This document shows positions 35,874-47,297 of a stretch of 64,000 nucleotides of DNA, piece after piece. The position numbers and the translations under genes were made by a program. Source of the DNA: Bradyrhizobium tropiciagri (GTDB lineage Bacteria > Pseudomonadota > Alphaproteobacteria > Rhizobiales > Xanthobacteraceae); the NCBI RefSeq assembly GCF_018130505.1, contig NZ_JAFCKH010000007.1, positions 1-64,000 on the forward strand. Reading direction: 5' to 3'. The stretch's first letter is position 1; every line of letters starts with the position of its first letter. The notes below the pieces were generated by a model. The model searched no databases and had not been told where the DNA came from. It worked only from the letters and a program-made list of their open reading frames with translations.

Positions 35874-37625
35874 CTATTTTGTTTTGGCAGGCGCGGCAAG
35901 CTGGCCGGTGATCGTGCCGACCAGTGCGGCAAGGCCGGTATCAGCGCCGTTGGCGGTGGCCTCAGTCGCGATCTCCGCCTTCTGCTGCGCCAGCGCGCTG
36001 GTCAGGCTGGTGAGCGCGTCGGGGCCGGTGGGGAAGCCGGCCTCGGCGAGGATCTTGTCGATCATCGGCTTGAATGCCGAGACCGACAAGAGCTGCGCGG
36101 CGAGGCCGTCACCGAGCCCGAGGCCGCCATTGCCATGGCCGTTGGCGCCGCTGCGGCCGAGCATGCTGCCGGTGTCGAAGATCCGGATGTCGGAGATCTT
36201 CTCGATCGGCTTGACCGCTTCGGCGAGCGCGTTCGGGATCACGTTGATGCGCGCGAGGTTGAGATCGTATTCGATCATCTCGGCGCTCAGCTTGTTGCGG
36301 GCTTCCGCCTTCATGGTCGCCACCTCGGCCTCGGCCTGACCCAGCGCCTTGACGCCGGCGGCGCGGGTGGTGGCGGCGGCCGCGTCGGCCTTGGCGAGCA
36401 CGTTGGTGGCCTCCGCCTTGTTGGCGGCGGCCTGGCGCTCGGCCTCGGCCATCACGGTGATCGGCATTGCATTTGTTTCTGCGACCTTGCGCGCGGCGAT
36501 CACGTTGATGATCTTGTCGCGCTCGGCGACCTCGGTGGCGCGGGCGGTGGTGACCTTTTCCTCGGCCGCGATCGCGAGCGCACGCGCGGTTTCCGCGATG
36601 GTCTGTGCCTCGGACTGCTCCTTGCTCTTGGTCGAGACCGCGATGGCGGCCTCCTGCGCCACGATCTGCAGCTCGCGCTCCATCTCGGTGGTACGGCGTT
36701 TCACAGCGAGATCGGCCTCGATCTTGCGGCTGTCGCGGGCCTGGTTGGCCTCGGTCTGCTTGTTGGCGACCGCGAGCTCCTGCTGGATGCGATACTCGGC
36801 CTCGTTCTGCAGCGCAGTCTGCTCGACCTGCGCGGTCTGTGCGCGCATCGCCGCGGTCTTGTTGGCGATATCGCGCTGCTGCGCCAGCTCGGCCTCGCGC
36901 TTGGTGCTTTCGATCGTCAGCGTGGTCTGTCGCGCCACCAGGTCCTGCTGGGCGATGTTGACCTCGGTGGTGCGAACGATCTGGTTGCGCTCCTGCTCGC
37001 GCTGCTTGGTGATTTGCGTCAGCGTGGTCAGGCCGTGGGCGTCGAAGAAGTTGGTCGGGTTGAAGTGCTTGATGTCGCTCTGGTCGAGCCGGGTCAGCGA
37101 CACCGATTCAAGCTCGAGGCCGTTGTTCTGGATGTCGGCGCCGACGGCATCCTGCACCGCCTTGACGAAGGTCGCGCGCTGCTCCTGCAATTCCTCGAGG
37201 TTCATGGTGGCGGCGACCGAGCGCAGGCCGTCGACGAATTTGGCTTCGACCAGTTCGCGCAGCTCGGCGGCATCGTTGGTGCGGTTGCCGAGCGTCTGCG
37301 CGGCGAGCGCGATCGACGATGAATCCGGTTTGACGCGGAGATAGAACTCGGCGCCGATGTCGACGCGCATGCGGTCCTTGGTGATCAGCGAGTCCGGGCC
37401 GCCGCGCGCGACCTCGAGCCGCAGCGTCTTCAGGTTCACCGCGGCGGTGGAATGGAAGATCGGCAGCACGACCGAGCCGCCGTCCAGCACCACCTTCTGG
37501 CCACCGAGGCCGGTGCGGACATAGGCTTCATCACGCGTCGACCGCTTGTACAGTCTTGCGAACAAGATGCCGATCACGAGGATGGCGATGACGGCAATGA
37601 GGACGGGTATAGCAAGTTCCCACAT
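35874..37625 (-). CDS. Flotillin-family SPFH protein (YqiK type)
   Basis: The 583-residue protein is anchored by an N-terminal span (WELAIPVLIAVIAILVIGIL). The SPFH domain (about 30-200) includes GGSVVLPIFHSTAAVNLKTL. A long Ala/Glu/Gln-rich coiled coil (about 200-460) drives oligomers. The C terminus has a Gly-rich patch (GANGHGNGGLGLGDG). Flotillins organise membrane microdomains. It lies 3 bp after the OB-fold gene, the yqiJ-yqiK arrangement of enterobacteria. A role in envelope stress is inference. Confidence 0.9.
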   Translation of the reverse strand: MWELAIPVLIAVIAILVIGILFARLYKRSTRDEAYVRTGLGGQKVVLDGGSVVLPIFHSTAAVNLKTLRLEVARGGPDSLITKDRMRVDIGAEFYLRVKPDSSSIALAAQTLGNRTNDAAELRELVEAKFVDGLRSVAATMNLEELQEQRATFVKAVQDAVGADIQNNGLELESVSLTRLDQSDIKHFNPTNFFDAHGLTTLTQITKQREQERNQIVRTTEVNIAQQDLVARQTTLTIESTKREAELAQQRDIANKTAAMRAQTAQVEQTALQNEAEYRIQQELAVANKQTEANQARDSRKIEADLAVKRRTTEMERELQIVAQEAAIAVSTKSKEQSEAQTIAETARALAIAAEEKVTTARATEVAERDKIINVIAARKVAETNAMPITVMAEAERQAAANKAEATNVLAKADAAAATTRAAGVKALGQAEAEVATMKAEARNKLSAEMIEYDLNLARINVIPNALAEAVKPIEKISDIRIFDTGSMLGRSGANGHGNGGLGLGDGLAAQLLSVSAFKPMIDKILAEAGFPTGPDALTSLTSALAQQKAEIATEATANGADTGLAALVGTITGQLAAPAKTK

Positions 37626-37628
37626 GTG

Positions 37629-38291
37629 TTATGCCCTGTTGGAAGATTGTCGTTGTTCGATGACGGCGCCGCGAGCGGCAACCGCGATGAAGCTCTTGGC
37701 GTCGCGATCGACCAGCAGCACATCGGCGCCGACCGGGAGCGCGTCGGACTCAGGGCCGGCACGCGCCGGCACCGTGTGCCAATTGCCGAACACGTCCTTG
37801 ACGCGGACGCGGCCGGGCAGCCCGTGATCGAGCGGGCCGACCGAGACCTCGCCGACATGGCCGACGAAATCGGCTTCATCCACCGCATAGCTCTCGTCGC
37901 GCGGGATGATGCGCGCAATGCGGCGGCTGGTGACGCGCGTCATCGGCAGGCTCCAGACGCCGGCGACCAGTCCGGCGACCCAGGCCGGCACGGGGAGGCC
38001 GATGGCGTGCGCGAGACCCTGGGTGAAGAAGCCGATGATCGAGAAGTAGCCGAGCACCAGGATGAGCAGGATCAGCAGAGGCAGGTGCCCGGCATTGACC
38101 CAGAGGAACAGCCCTTCGAGGGTTCCGTGGTTGTCGCCTTCGACGGCGACTTCCTTGCCGAATAGTTCACTGATCGAGAAACCGATCAGCATTGAAATCA
38201 GCTCGATACCGCCGAGCGTTACCATGATCGCAGCTGCGACCGCGAAGGGCCGTACGTCGGGGGCGAGCAGAAGATCGCCAATTGCACTCAT
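37629..38291 (-). CDS. OB-fold membrane protein, YqiJ-like partner of flotillin
   Basis: The 220-residue product has three or four membrane spans in the first 115 residues (AAAIMVTLGGIELISMLIGF, then PLLILLILVLGYFSIIGFF). A soluble C-terminal OB-like domain follows (VGHVGEVSVGPLDHGLPGRV, then DVLLVDRDAKSFIAV), the NfeD-like layout that accompanies flotillins. It is first in the two-gene operon. Confidence 0.85.
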   Translation of the reverse strand: MSAIGDLLLAPDVRPFAVAAAIMVTLGGIELISMLIGFSISELFGKEVAVEGDNHGTLEGLFLWVNAGHLPLLILLILVLGYFSIIGFFTQGLAHAIGLPVPAWVAGLVAGVWSLPMTRVTSRRIARIIPRDESYAVDEADFVGHVGEVSVGPLDHGLPGRVRVKDVFGNWHTVPARAGPESDALPVGADVLLVDRDAKSFIAVAARGAVIEQRQSSNRA

Positions 38292-38745
38292 TGTTGTGAC
38301 TTGATCCTTTCAAGCCAAACGTCTTGCCGCGCGTACTAGAGGCGGGCAGGCCGGTGATCCGGCGATTGCCGCCATGGCACGCGAAGCCCTCATTGTATGT
38401 GTCGCCGATGGGCCTCGGCTGGTTTCGTGCCGAGCCTCATATCCCGGCAACTTGAACGATACCAAGACATGTCGGGTGACAGTGCTAATGGTCGGTGAAG
38501 TTGGGCTGGGGACCACGAACAACTTCTCGTCGAGCGGTATCCGGTGGAAGTAGAGCGAGGTCGGTGCCGACCGGAGCGGGATCGGCGAACATCGGAACCG
38601 TTCAGTTCCATGTCGGTATCGGCTGAGGCGCATCGATGCCCGATCCGAGGAGCGCGGCACCCGGCTTACTCAGTAGCGTCATCGTGAGTCCAGATGCAGT
38701 TGCAAATGAGTTGCATTAACGGGACGGATCGGCCATCTTGCCAAC
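38292..38745. other. Upstream region of mntH and the flotillin operon
   Basis: This 454-bp divergent spacer has no convincing gene; short minus-strand frames are Arg/Ser-rich. It contains the palindromic operator-like site before mntH (38701-38715). The yqiJ-like gene must have its promoter near 38300. Confidence 0.4.
38691..38715. promoter_or_regulatory. Mur/Fur-like operator upstream of mntH
   Basis: TGCAAATGAGTTGCA (38701-38715) is a perfect TGCAA-N5-TTGCA inverted repeat, overlapped by a second TGCAGTTGCA. It sits 31-45 bp upstream of the mntH ATG. Manganese-responsive Mur in rhizobia binds TGCAAAT-type palindromes, and mntH is a known Mur target in B. japonicum (established knowledge, recalled). 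The site here is therefore a good candidate. Confidence 0.6.
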
Positions 38746-40125
38746 ATGGACGCTCGTACGCCTGAAATGCCACCGGTTTCCCTTTCCGCCGCCCTGCCGG
38801 CCGCGTCCGGCTGGCGCGGCGACGCCGGGCAGGTTCGCAGCCTTCCGGAAGTGAACTCGACCGTTGCAGTGCCCTCCGGAGGGCTGTGGTGGCGCCGGTT
38901 GCTGGCCTTCGCAGGGCCGGGTTACCTGGTGTCGGTCGGCTATATGGACCCCGGCAACTGGGCCACCGACCTCGCAGGTGGCTCCAAGTTCGGCTACACG
39001 CTGCTGTCGGTCATCCTGCTCTCCAATTTGATGGCGATCCTGCTGCAGGCGCTGGCGGCACGGCTCGGCATCGCCACCGACCGCGACCTGGCGCAGGCCT
39101 GCCGCGCCACCTATTCGCGCCCGGTCAACTTCGTGCTGTGGCTGGCCTGCGAGGCCGCCATCATCGCCTGCGACCTTGCCGAGGTGATCGGCACCGCGAT
39201 CGCGCTGAAGCTCCTGTTCGGCATCCCCCTGATCGGCGGCGCGCTGCTGGCGGCGCTCGATGCGTTCCTGCTGCTGCTCCTGATGAACCGCGGCTTCCGT
39301 TTCCTCGAGGCTTTCGTCATTGCGCTTCTGATCGTGATCGCGGTCTGCTTCGTGGTGCAGATTGCAGCCGCCGCGCCGCCGATACGCGCCGTGCTCGGCG
39401 GCTTCGTGCCGTCGCGCGAGATCGTGACCAATCCGGAGATGCTGTACATCGCGATCGGCATCATCGGTGCCACCGTGATGCCGCATAACCTCTATCTGCA
39501 CTCCTCGATCGTGCAGACCCGCGCCTATCCGCGCACCGACGAGGGCCGGCGCGATGCAATCAAGTGGGCGACCACCGACTCCACCATCGCGCTGATGCTG
39601 GCGCTCTTCATCAATGCCGCGATCCTGGTCGTCGCCGCCGCGACCTTCCACAAGAGCGGCCATTCCGACGTCGCTGAGATCGATAAGGCGTTCGAACTGT
39701 TGTCGCCGCTGCTTGGCCTCGGGATCGCCTCGACGCTGTTTGCCGTCGCGCTGCTGGCGTCCGGCCTCAACTCGACGGTGACGGCGACGCTCGCCGGCCA
39801 GATCGTGATGCAGGGCTTCCTCGACCTGCGGCTGCCGAACTGGGCGCAACGGCTGGTGACGCGCGGCATCGCGATCGTCCCGGTGATCGTCGTGACGGCG
39901 CTCTACGGTGACAGCGGCACGGCGCAGCTTCTGGTGTTCAGTCAGGTCGTGCTGTCGATGCAGCTGCCGTTCGCGGTGATCCCGCTGGTGCGCTTCGTTT
40001 CCGACAAGCGCAAGATGGGCGCGTTCGCGATCCCGGTGCCGGTTGCGGTGGCGGCGTGGACGGTCGCCGGGCTGATCGTGATCCTCAACGTCAAGCTGCT
40101 GATCGATACGTTCTTCGGCAGCTAG
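38746..40125 (+). CDS. mntH: Nramp divalent metal transporter, manganese importer
   Basis: The 459-residue inner-membrane symporter has the Nramp metal site: DPGN (68-71, in [20 protein letters not shown]) and MPHN (245-248). About 11 spans are seen. The first 45 residues are a soluble extension ending [15 protein letters not shown]. Manganese is the likely substrate given the Mur-like operator upstream. Single gene; an intergenic gap and bpt in the opposite direction follow. Confidence 0.93.
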   Translation: MDARTPEMPPVSLSAALPAASGWRGDAGQVRSLPEVNSTVAVPSGGLWWRRLLAFAGPGYLVSVGYMDPGNWATDLAGGSKFGYTLLSVILLSNLMAILLQALAARLGIATDRDLAQACRATYSRPVNFVLWLACEAAIIACDLAEVIGTAIALKLLFGIPLIGGALLAALDAFLLLLLMNRGFRFLEAFVIALLIVIAVCFVVQIAAAAPPIRAVLGGFVPSREIVTNPEMLYIAIGIIGATVMPHNLYLHSSIVQTRAYPRTDEGRRDAIKWATTDSTIALMLALFINAAILVVAAATFHKSGHSDVAEIDKAFELLSPLLGLGIASTLFAVALLASGLNSTVTATLAGQIVMQGFLDLRLPNWAQRLVTRGIAIVPVIVVTALYGDSGTAQLLVFSQVVLSMQLPFAVIPLVRFVSDKRKMGAFAIPVPVAVAAWTVAGLIVILNVKLLIDTFFGS

Positions 40126-40187
40126 CCTTCGCCTCGTTGGGACATGATCTCTTCGGAAAACCGCTTCGCGCTTTTCCGGATCACGTC

Positions 40188-40964
40188 CTAATCCTGCGGC
40201 TCCGCCAGCGCCTCGCCGGAGGCGTCGACGCGCAGCCAGCCGCTCGGGGCGAGGCGCTGCTGCGGCAGGAAGCGGCCCTTGTAGTCCATCTTCTTGGAGC
40301 CCTCGATCCAGTAGCCGAGATAGACGTAAGGCAGGCCCTGCCGGCGGGCGCGGGCGATGTGGTCGAGGATCATGAAGGTGCCGAGCGAGCGGGCTTCCTG
40401 CGACGGCTCGAAGAACGAATAGACCATCGACAGCCCGTCGCTGAGCACGTCGGTCAGCGCCACCGCCAAAAGCTCGTCGCCGCGGCCGGTGATGGCGCTG
40501 TCGACGTTGCGCCTGCGGTACTCGATGATCCGGGTCTCGACATGGCTGTCCTCGACCATCATCGCGTAGTCGAGCACGGTCATGTCGGCCATGCCGCCGT
40601 TGCGGTGGCGGCGGTCGAGATAGGCCCGAAACACCGAATATTGCTCGGAGGTCGGCACCGCCGTGCGCTGCTCGCCGATGACGTCGGCGTTGCGGGCGAG
40701 GATCTTGCGGAAATTGCGGGAGGGGCGGAATTCGTTGGCGACCACCCGGACCGAGACGCAGGCCCGGCACTGGTCGCAGGCCGGGCGGTAGGCGATCGAC
40801 TGGCTGCGGCGGAAGCCGCCATGGGTCAGGAGATCGTTGAGATCGCCGGCCTTTTCGCCGACCAGATGCGTGAACACCTTGCGCTCATGGCGACCCGGCA
40901 AATAGGGGCAGGGCGATGGCGCCGTCAAATAGAATTGGGGGGTATCACGCGAATGCTGGGTCAC
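40188..40964 (-). CDS. bpt: Aspartate/glutamate leucyltransferase (Bpt, arginyltransferase family)
   Basis: The 258-residue enzyme attaches an amino acid from tRNA to N-terminal Asp/Glu of proteins, marking them for ClpAP degradation (N-degron pathway). N-terminal [18 protein letters not shown] and [19 protein letters not shown] are family hallmarks (ATE_N, with Cys residues). YHRRNV-like region IIEYRRRN and [20 protein letters not shown] define the C-terminal ATE domain. It is followed on the plus side by convergent mntH. Confidence 0.93.
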   Translation of the reverse strand: MTQHSRDTPQFYLTAPSPCPYLPGRHERKVFTHLVGEKAGDLNDLLTHGGFRRSQSIAYRPACDQCRACVSVRVVANEFRPSRNFRKILARNADVIGEQRTAVPTSEQYSVFRAYLDRRHRNGGMADMTVLDYAMMVEDSHVETRIIEYRRRNVDSAITGRGDELLAVALTDVLSDGLSMVYSFFEPSQEARSLGTFMILDHIARARRQGLPYVYLGYWIEGSKKMDYKGRFLPQQRLAPSGWLRVDASGEALAEPQD

Positions 40965-41049
40965 GTCAGATCGTCGGGCTCCACAACTGTACAGGCAGCC
41001 AAGTCAGCATCGCCTCTCGAAGGTTAACGGTCAATTGGTTTAAGCGGGC

Positions 41050-41619
41050 CTAATAGGCCCGCGCCGCCGGCGCCACCGGGGCCCGGACCGAGCTGTTGAT
41101 AATGACGGTTCCCAGGATGATGTCGTGCAGCAGCTGGCGGCGGCCGCTGAACAGTCCGACCAAAAGGACCAGCGGCGTCAGGAACGAGATCGTCGCCCAG
41201 AACAGCACCGCGTGAATCGCGCCGAGCACGAAATAGCCGCGGGCGCCGTACCAGGTGCGTAGTTCCAGATCCATCATCCGCATGCCGATGGTGGCCGAAT
41301 GCGGCCCGCCGATCGACCAGCCGTAATAGAGGATCGCCCAGATGATCGAGAGCGGGGAGAGCAGGCCGAACAACCACCAGCCCAGGAAGAAGGTGACCAA
41401 GCCGAGCAGGAAGATGAAGATCGCCGCCACGATCAACGGCACCGAAATCACGACGAGGTCGTTCAGGAACGCGAACACGCGCCGGGTCAGCACGCCGCGG
41501 AACAGGTCCGGTTGCATCATCGGATCGAACGCATGCGGGGGAACGCCACCGTCATTGCGCCAAGTATCGTTGCGCCAGGCATCATTTCGCCAACGACCGC
41601 CGTCATTGTTGTCGGACAT
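41050..41619 (-). CDS. RDD-family membrane protein
   Basis: The 189-residue protein begins MSDNNDGG, then three WRND repeats (RWRNDAWRNDTWRND). Three or four spans follow, with RVFAFLNDLVVISVPL in the RDD pattern (here an Arg...Asn-Asp variation) and SIGGPHSATIGMRMMDLEL, typical of the family. Function unknown; some RDD proteins act as ion antiporters. The GGAGG site 5 bp before the ATG at 41619 fixes the start against two earlier Met codons. It lies 85 bp upstream of bpt on the same strand. Confidence 0.85.
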   Translation of the reverse strand: MSDNNDGGRWRNDAWRNDTWRNDGGVPPHAFDPMMQPDLFRGVLTRRVFAFLNDLVVISVPLIVAAIFIFLLGLVTFFLGWWLFGLLSPLSIIWAILYYGWSIGGPHSATIGMRMMDLELRTWYGARGYFVLGAIHAVLFWATISFLTPLVLLVGLFSGRRQLLHDIILGTVIINSSVRAPVAPAARAY

Positions 41620-41749
41620 GACAACCTCCAATTCGGGTCCCGCGCTGGACATGGGAACTGGCGGCTCGCCTGCCAAGCGGGGGCGATTATCAACTTGCCG
41701 AAATATTCCGGCGATTCGGCGGCCGGATTGAGCGGTTCTAGCTCCGTTG

Positions 41750-41836
41750 CGTCATTGCGAGCGAAGCGAAGCAATCCATGCCTCCGCTTGCTCGGATAGA
41801 TGGATTGCTTCGTCGTTACGCTCCTCGCAATGACGG
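41750..41836. repeat. Intergenic palindrome, CGTCATTGCGAG family (copy 2)
   Basis: CGTCATTGCGAGCGAAGCGA at the left, CTCGCAATGACG at the right, and an inner GAAGCAATCCAT/ATGGATTGCTTC pair. It is the same family as 34379-34493 but shorter. It fills the hemB-RDD spacer and could act as hemB's terminator. Confidence 0.85.
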
Positions 41837-41846
41837 GGAGAGACCT

Positions 41847-43560
<1,714 letters not shown>

Positions 43561-44211
43561 CTGGCTGCCCCAAGGGGCCCGTCGTGGCCTCGCGGTGACG
43601 GCGCAAATGAATCCTTTCCCATCACTGCCAAGATAATGGCTTGCGTGCGCGTAATGAGAAGACAGCGCGGGCCGGTCTGATAGGTGAGCGGCACAGACCG
43701 CGCACCCAAGACCTCGGTCGCGGAGCGCTTCTGAGGAACCGCCGTCGGGACCGATATTCCCGGATCTCGGCACATGTGTCAGTCGGCGTTGCGCCGGCCG
43801 ACGGCGGGACCGGTCTGAACCTTGAATGGGCAGTCTCTCCAATCCGTGGTGGTGTCGTGATCCACCGCCAGCTCATCTCGAAAAATTTTCAGCGAATTTT
43901 CCGGTCGCCTTTTGCTCGTCGGTAAGGGTTCCCTCACACCCGTTACGCGGCCGTTTCGTTTTCAAACGAAGCTGTTTCCGAATGCGACAGGGGAGGCAGA
44001 CGAAGCGTGAACAACGGCGCCGCACCGTCAATGAAAAGTTGCGAAAAGTCCTTGATCCATGGGCTTAATCCGCGATTCACTGTCTTAAATTCATGATCTC
44101 TTTATTCTCTTATTTAAGCGGATATTCAAACGGCCCCGTTACGTTGGACCTATCAGGCGGGACACAAGTTTCGTCGAATAAGTCGATAAAAACGACAACA
44201 GGGGAAGTGTC
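43561..44211. other. Long upstream region of ldtR
   Basis: A 651-bp spacer. The first 300 bp are GC-rich with only shadow frames. The last 150 bp are AT-rich and probably contain the ldtR promoter. CTTAAAT (44084-44090) and ATTTAAG (44112-44118) form an inverted repeat with a 21-bp spacer that could be an operator. Confidence 0.4.
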
Positions 44212-44730
44212 ATGATGAAAGCCGTTGCATCAACGGCGGTGGATGCCGCTGATCGCGCTGCCGGTCAATCTCCGGTGCAGCCGCTCTATCTGGAAGCGTT
44301 GACCTTGGTGGAGCGGCTGCATCGTCGGCTGCTCGACGTGATCAAGGACGAATTCGATCGTCGCGGTCGCGCCGATATCAACTCGGTGCAGGCACTGCTC
44401 CTCTACAACATCGGCGACAAGGAGCTGACCGCCGGCGAGCTGCGCACCCGCGGCTACTATCTCGGCTCCAACGTCTCCTACAATCTGAAGAAGCTCGTCG
44501 AGCTCGGCTTCCTCGATCACCAGCGTTCGCGCGTCGATCGCCGCTCGGTCCGCATCCGTCTGACCACGCAGGGCCAGGAAGTCCGCCGCATCGTCGACGC
44601 GCTCTACCAGAAGCACGTCAAGACGGTCGAGCAGGTCGGCGGCATCTCGAATGAAGAGTTTGCCAGCCTCAACAAGTCGCTGCATCGCCTCGAGCGGTTC
44701 TGGACCGACCAGATCCTGTATCGCCTCTGA
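44212..44730 (+). CDS. ldtR: MarR-family transcriptional regulator LdtR
   Basis: The 172-residue dimeric regulator has a winged helix (NSVQALLLYNIGDKELTAGE, ELRTRGYYLGSNVSYNLKKL, then RSRVDRRSVRIRLT). This GYYLGSNVSYNLKKL recognition helix is characteristic of LdtR, which controls an L,D-transpeptidase and osmotic tolerance in Rhizobiales (established for Liberibacter and Sinorhizobium). The ldtP target is not adjacent. The gene starts with ATG ATG AAA at 44212. Confidence 0.9.
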   Translation: MMKAVASTAVDAADRAAGQSPVQPLYLEALTLVERLHRRLLDVIKDEFDRRGRADINSVQALLLYNIGDKELTAGELRTRGYYLGSNVSYNLKKLVELGFLDHQRSRVDRRSVRIRLTTQGQEVRRIVDALYQKHVKTVEQVGGISNEEFASLNKSLHRLERFWTDQILYRL

Positions 44731-44931
44731 TCCTTTCTTTTCGGCCTTCCTTTCTTCGCCTGATGGGCCAAGCCGGCCGACCAGAAGACCGGCAGCCTCC
44801 TCCAGACAGCGCATCGGCCATGCCCGGCCGGTGCGCACTGTCATGCTGCAGGTGCGAAAAAAAGCGTCCCAAAGGGGGAACCATGCCATTTCCGGCGACT
44901 TATCCTTGTGTCCAAATGGAGACGCAGGGAT

Positions 44932-45162
44932 ATGCTGGTCGAGCGTGGGGTCGAGGTGGTCAGTGTCGAGGTGGTCGGTGACGCCTACGCGATTGCCTCC
45001 AACTATCTGCGCAAATCCGGCGCGATTCCCGACAATTTCGCGACCAACGAGCGCCTGCTCGGCATCATCGTCAAACTCGCCCAGCGCGGCGAGGTGAACC
45101 GGATCCGCCTCGCCAACAAGGCGATCGCCAGGTTCGAGGCCGAGACGCTGGTCGTCGCCTGA
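44932..45162 (+). CDS. Small hypothetical protein (76 aa)
   Basis: The ATG at 44932, 4 nt after CAGGG, gives 76 residues: MLVERGVEVVSVEVVGDAYA, then NYLRKSGAIPDNFATNERLL and a helical end. The frame extends upstream to a GTG at 44908, less likely. It is followed 22 bp later by another small gene. No domain recognised. Confidence 0.6.
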   Translation: MLVERGVEVVSVEVVGDAYAIASNYLRKSGAIPDNFATNERLLGIIVKLAQRGEVNRIRLANKAIARFEAETLVVA

Positions 45163-45184
45163 GCATTAACTCCCGGAGACCGCA

Positions 45185-45406
45185 ATGGAAGCCGCGATCG
45201 ATCGCATCATGCAGACCTATGACCTGCTGCTCAACCGCACGGCAGCGGCAAGCGACGAGGCGCGCGCCAAGGTGACGGAGTATGTGCGCACGCTGTTCGA
45301 GGCCGGCGAGACCGACACGCACCGGCTGACCGTGTGCGGCCTGACCTATCTGCGCCAGCTCGACGGCAGCACCGACCATGTGAAGGCCGGGTATACCGGG
45401 CTGTAG
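45185..45406 (+). CDS. Small hypothetical protein (73 aa)
   Basis: Helical, soluble: MEAAIDRIMQTYDLLLNRTA, then VTEYVRTLFEAGETDTHRLT. A CCGGAGAC ribosome site lies before the ATG. It pairs with the preceding small gene as a two-gene unit, and such short helical pairs are common in Bradyrhizobium. Function unknown. Confidence 0.65.
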   Translation: MEAAIDRIMQTYDLLLNRTAAASDEARAKVTEYVRTLFEAGETDTHRLTVCGLTYLRQLDGSTDHVKAGYTGL

Positions 45407-45831
45407 GGTCCGGGCGCCTCCCGCAATCTCGGTGTCGTCCCTGCGCAAGCAGGAACGACGGCGGGTTGTTGATATCGCCTGCCACACAACGCGGTGTCAT
45501 CGCCCGGTTTAACCGGGCGATCCAGTACGCCGCGGCCTCTCGGCCCAAGCCCTGCTGCCTCTGGAATACTGGATCGCCCGGTCAAGTCGGGCGACGCTCG
45601 CTGTGAGCGCGCGTTCCCCAAGGCAAGCCAAAAATCATCGAGAAAGGTGCGGCGATTTGCAGCACCGCGATGTCGGGCTGGCTGGCTTGCCGAAGCCTGT
45701 GGCGAATGGTCGCTAGAGGAATCGGAGATCGGCAGGCGCCGTCAGCAGACAGCGCCGCCGGTTGACGATCCGGCCACGTGACGAAAGCGCCGCCAATACG
45801 CAGCCCTTTCGCGAAAATCAGGAGGAAGCCC
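45407..45831. other. Intergenic region before the tct operon
   Basis: The first half holds palindromic elements (45430-45470 and 45495-45594). The rest has only shadow frames; the tctC promoter must be near 45750-45800 but no clear boxes are seen. Confidence 0.4.
45495..45594. repeat. Intergenic palindrome, GTCATCGCCCGG family
   Basis: GTCATCGCCCGGTTTAACCG at the left and CGGTCAAGTCGGGCGAC at the right are imperfect arms, with inner GATCCAGTA/TACTGGATC pairing. A long stem-loop of the REP type, preceded by TCGTCCCTGCGCAAGCAGGA, a smaller one. Confidence 0.8.
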
Positions 45832-46800
45832 ATGATCCCGTCCCACAAGCGCCTGTTCGGCGCGGTCGTTGCGCTATTGCTCGGGGCAAGCGGGCCGGCG
45901 GCCGCGCAGCAACTCGAGCTGAAGGTGATGGCGCCGGCGGCGCCCGGCGGCGGATGGGATCAGACCGCGCGGGCGATGCAGCAGGCGCTGGTCGCCTCGG
46001 GTGTCGCGCGCAGCGTGCAGGTCACCAACGTCGCCGGTGCCGGCGGCAGTGTGGGAATCGCGCAGTTCGTCAACGGCGCCAAGGGCGACGGCAACCAGCT
46101 GATGGTCAACGGCTTCGTCATGGTCGGCGCGCTCGCCATGAACAAGTCGCCGGTGACGCTGGAGCAGGTGACGCCGATCGCGCGCCTCACCGAGGAGATC
46201 CAGGTGATCGTGGTGCCGGCCAATTCGCCGATCAAGACGGCGCAGGATCTCGCCGCGGCGGTCAAGGCCGATATCGCCAAGGTGACGTTTGCCGGTGGCT
46301 CGGCCGGCGGTGTCGACCATGTGATGGCCGCGCTGTTCGCCGGCACGGTCGGCGCCGATGCCAAGAAGATCAACTACATTCCGTTCTCGGGCGGCGGTGA
46401 ATCGCTCGCCGCAATTCTCGGCGGCAAGGTCACGGCCGGCATCTCGGGGCTCAGCGAATACGAGGGACAGATCAAGGCCGGCAAGCTGCGCGCGCTCGGC
46501 GTGACCTCGGAGAAGCGCCTGCCGGGCTCCGACATCCCGACCTTCAAGGAGCAGGGCATTGACCTCGTGCTGGCGAACTGGCGCTCGGTGGTCGCGCCTC
46601 CCGGCATCACGCCGGAGCAGCGCAAGACGCTGAGCGACGCGGTAGAGAAGATGGCGAAGTCCGACGCCTGGAAGGATATCCTCAAGCAGAAGGGCTGGGA
46701 TGACGCCTATCTCGGCGGCGATGCGTTCGCCGATTTCCTCAAGAAGGAGATCGTCCGCGTCACCGACGTGCTGAAGTCGGTCGGCCTCGTGAAGTCATGA
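45832..46800 (+). CDS. tctC: Tripartite tricarboxylate transporter substrate-binding protein
   Basis: The 322-residue periplasmic receptor delivers a carboxylate to the TctAB membrane pair. Signal peptide [25 protein letters not shown]. The TctC fold shows [20 protein letters not shown] near the start, with [16 protein letters not shown] and [16 protein letters not shown] as ligand loops. AGGAGG lies 6 bp before the ATG at 45832. The substrate cannot be told: citrate is one option. It overlaps tctB by ATGA. Confidence 0.93.
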   Translation: MIPSHKRLFGAVVALLLGASGPAAAQQLELKVMAPAAPGGGWDQTARAMQQALVASGVARSVQVTNVAGAGGSVGIAQFVNGAKGDGNQLMVNGFVMVGALAMNKSPVTLEQVTPIARLTEEIQVIVVPANSPIKTAQDLAAAVKADIAKVTFAGGSAGGVDHVMAALFAGTVGADAKKINYIPFSGGGESLAAILGGKVTAGISGLSEYEGQIKAGKLRALGVTSEKRLPGSDIPTFKEQGIDLVLANWRSVVAPPGITPEQRKTLSDAVEKMAKSDAWKDILKQKGWDDAYLGGDAFADFLKKEIVRVTDVLKSVGLVKS

Positions 46801-47297
46801 GCTCCGAGGGCGCTCCCGGAGATCGTCCGGCCGAGCCGGCGCGTCACGTCGATCGCGCCGGCCTCGTGATCGCGGCGGGGCTCGCCGCGCTTGCCGCCGT
46901 GCTGGTGTGGGACGCCAGCAAGCTGCCGGCCACCAATATGTACGGCATGGGACCCGAGGCGATGCCTGTCGTCATCGCCGTCGGCCTCGTGCTGCTTGCG
47001 ATAGGCAATCTCTTCGACGCGCTGCGCGGCAAGCTGCCGCCGCGCGAGAGCATGGATGCCAAACCGGTGTGGCTGATCCTGATCGGGCTTGCGCTGTTGA
47101 TCGGCATCATCGGCTTCGGCGGCGGCTTCATCCTCGCCACCTCGGCGCTGTTCGTCACCACGTCGGCGGCGTTCGGCCGGCGCGCTGTCTTCGCCGACAC
47201 CGCGATCGCGCTCGTCATGACCACGCTGATCTACCTCGCGTTCGACAAGCTGTTGACGCTGAGCCTTCCCGCCGGACCGCTGGAGCGACTGTTGTGA
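46797..47297 (+). CDS. tctB: Tripartite tricarboxylate transporter small membrane subunit
   Basis: 166 residues with four spans: about 22-38, 54-72, 90-112 ([20 protein letters not shown]) and 130-152. It is the poorly conserved small integral subunit that pairs with TctA. ATGA overlap with tctC upstream and TGATG overlap with tctA downstream make translation coupling likely. Confidence 0.9.
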   Translation: MSSEGAPGDRPAEPARHVDRAGLVIAAGLAALAAVLVWDASKLPATNMYGMGPEAMPVVIAVGLVLLAIGNLFDALRGKLPPRESMDAKPVWLILIGLALLIGIIGFGGGFILATSALFVTTSAAFGRRAVFADTAIALVMTTLIYLAFDKLLTLSLPAGPLERLL

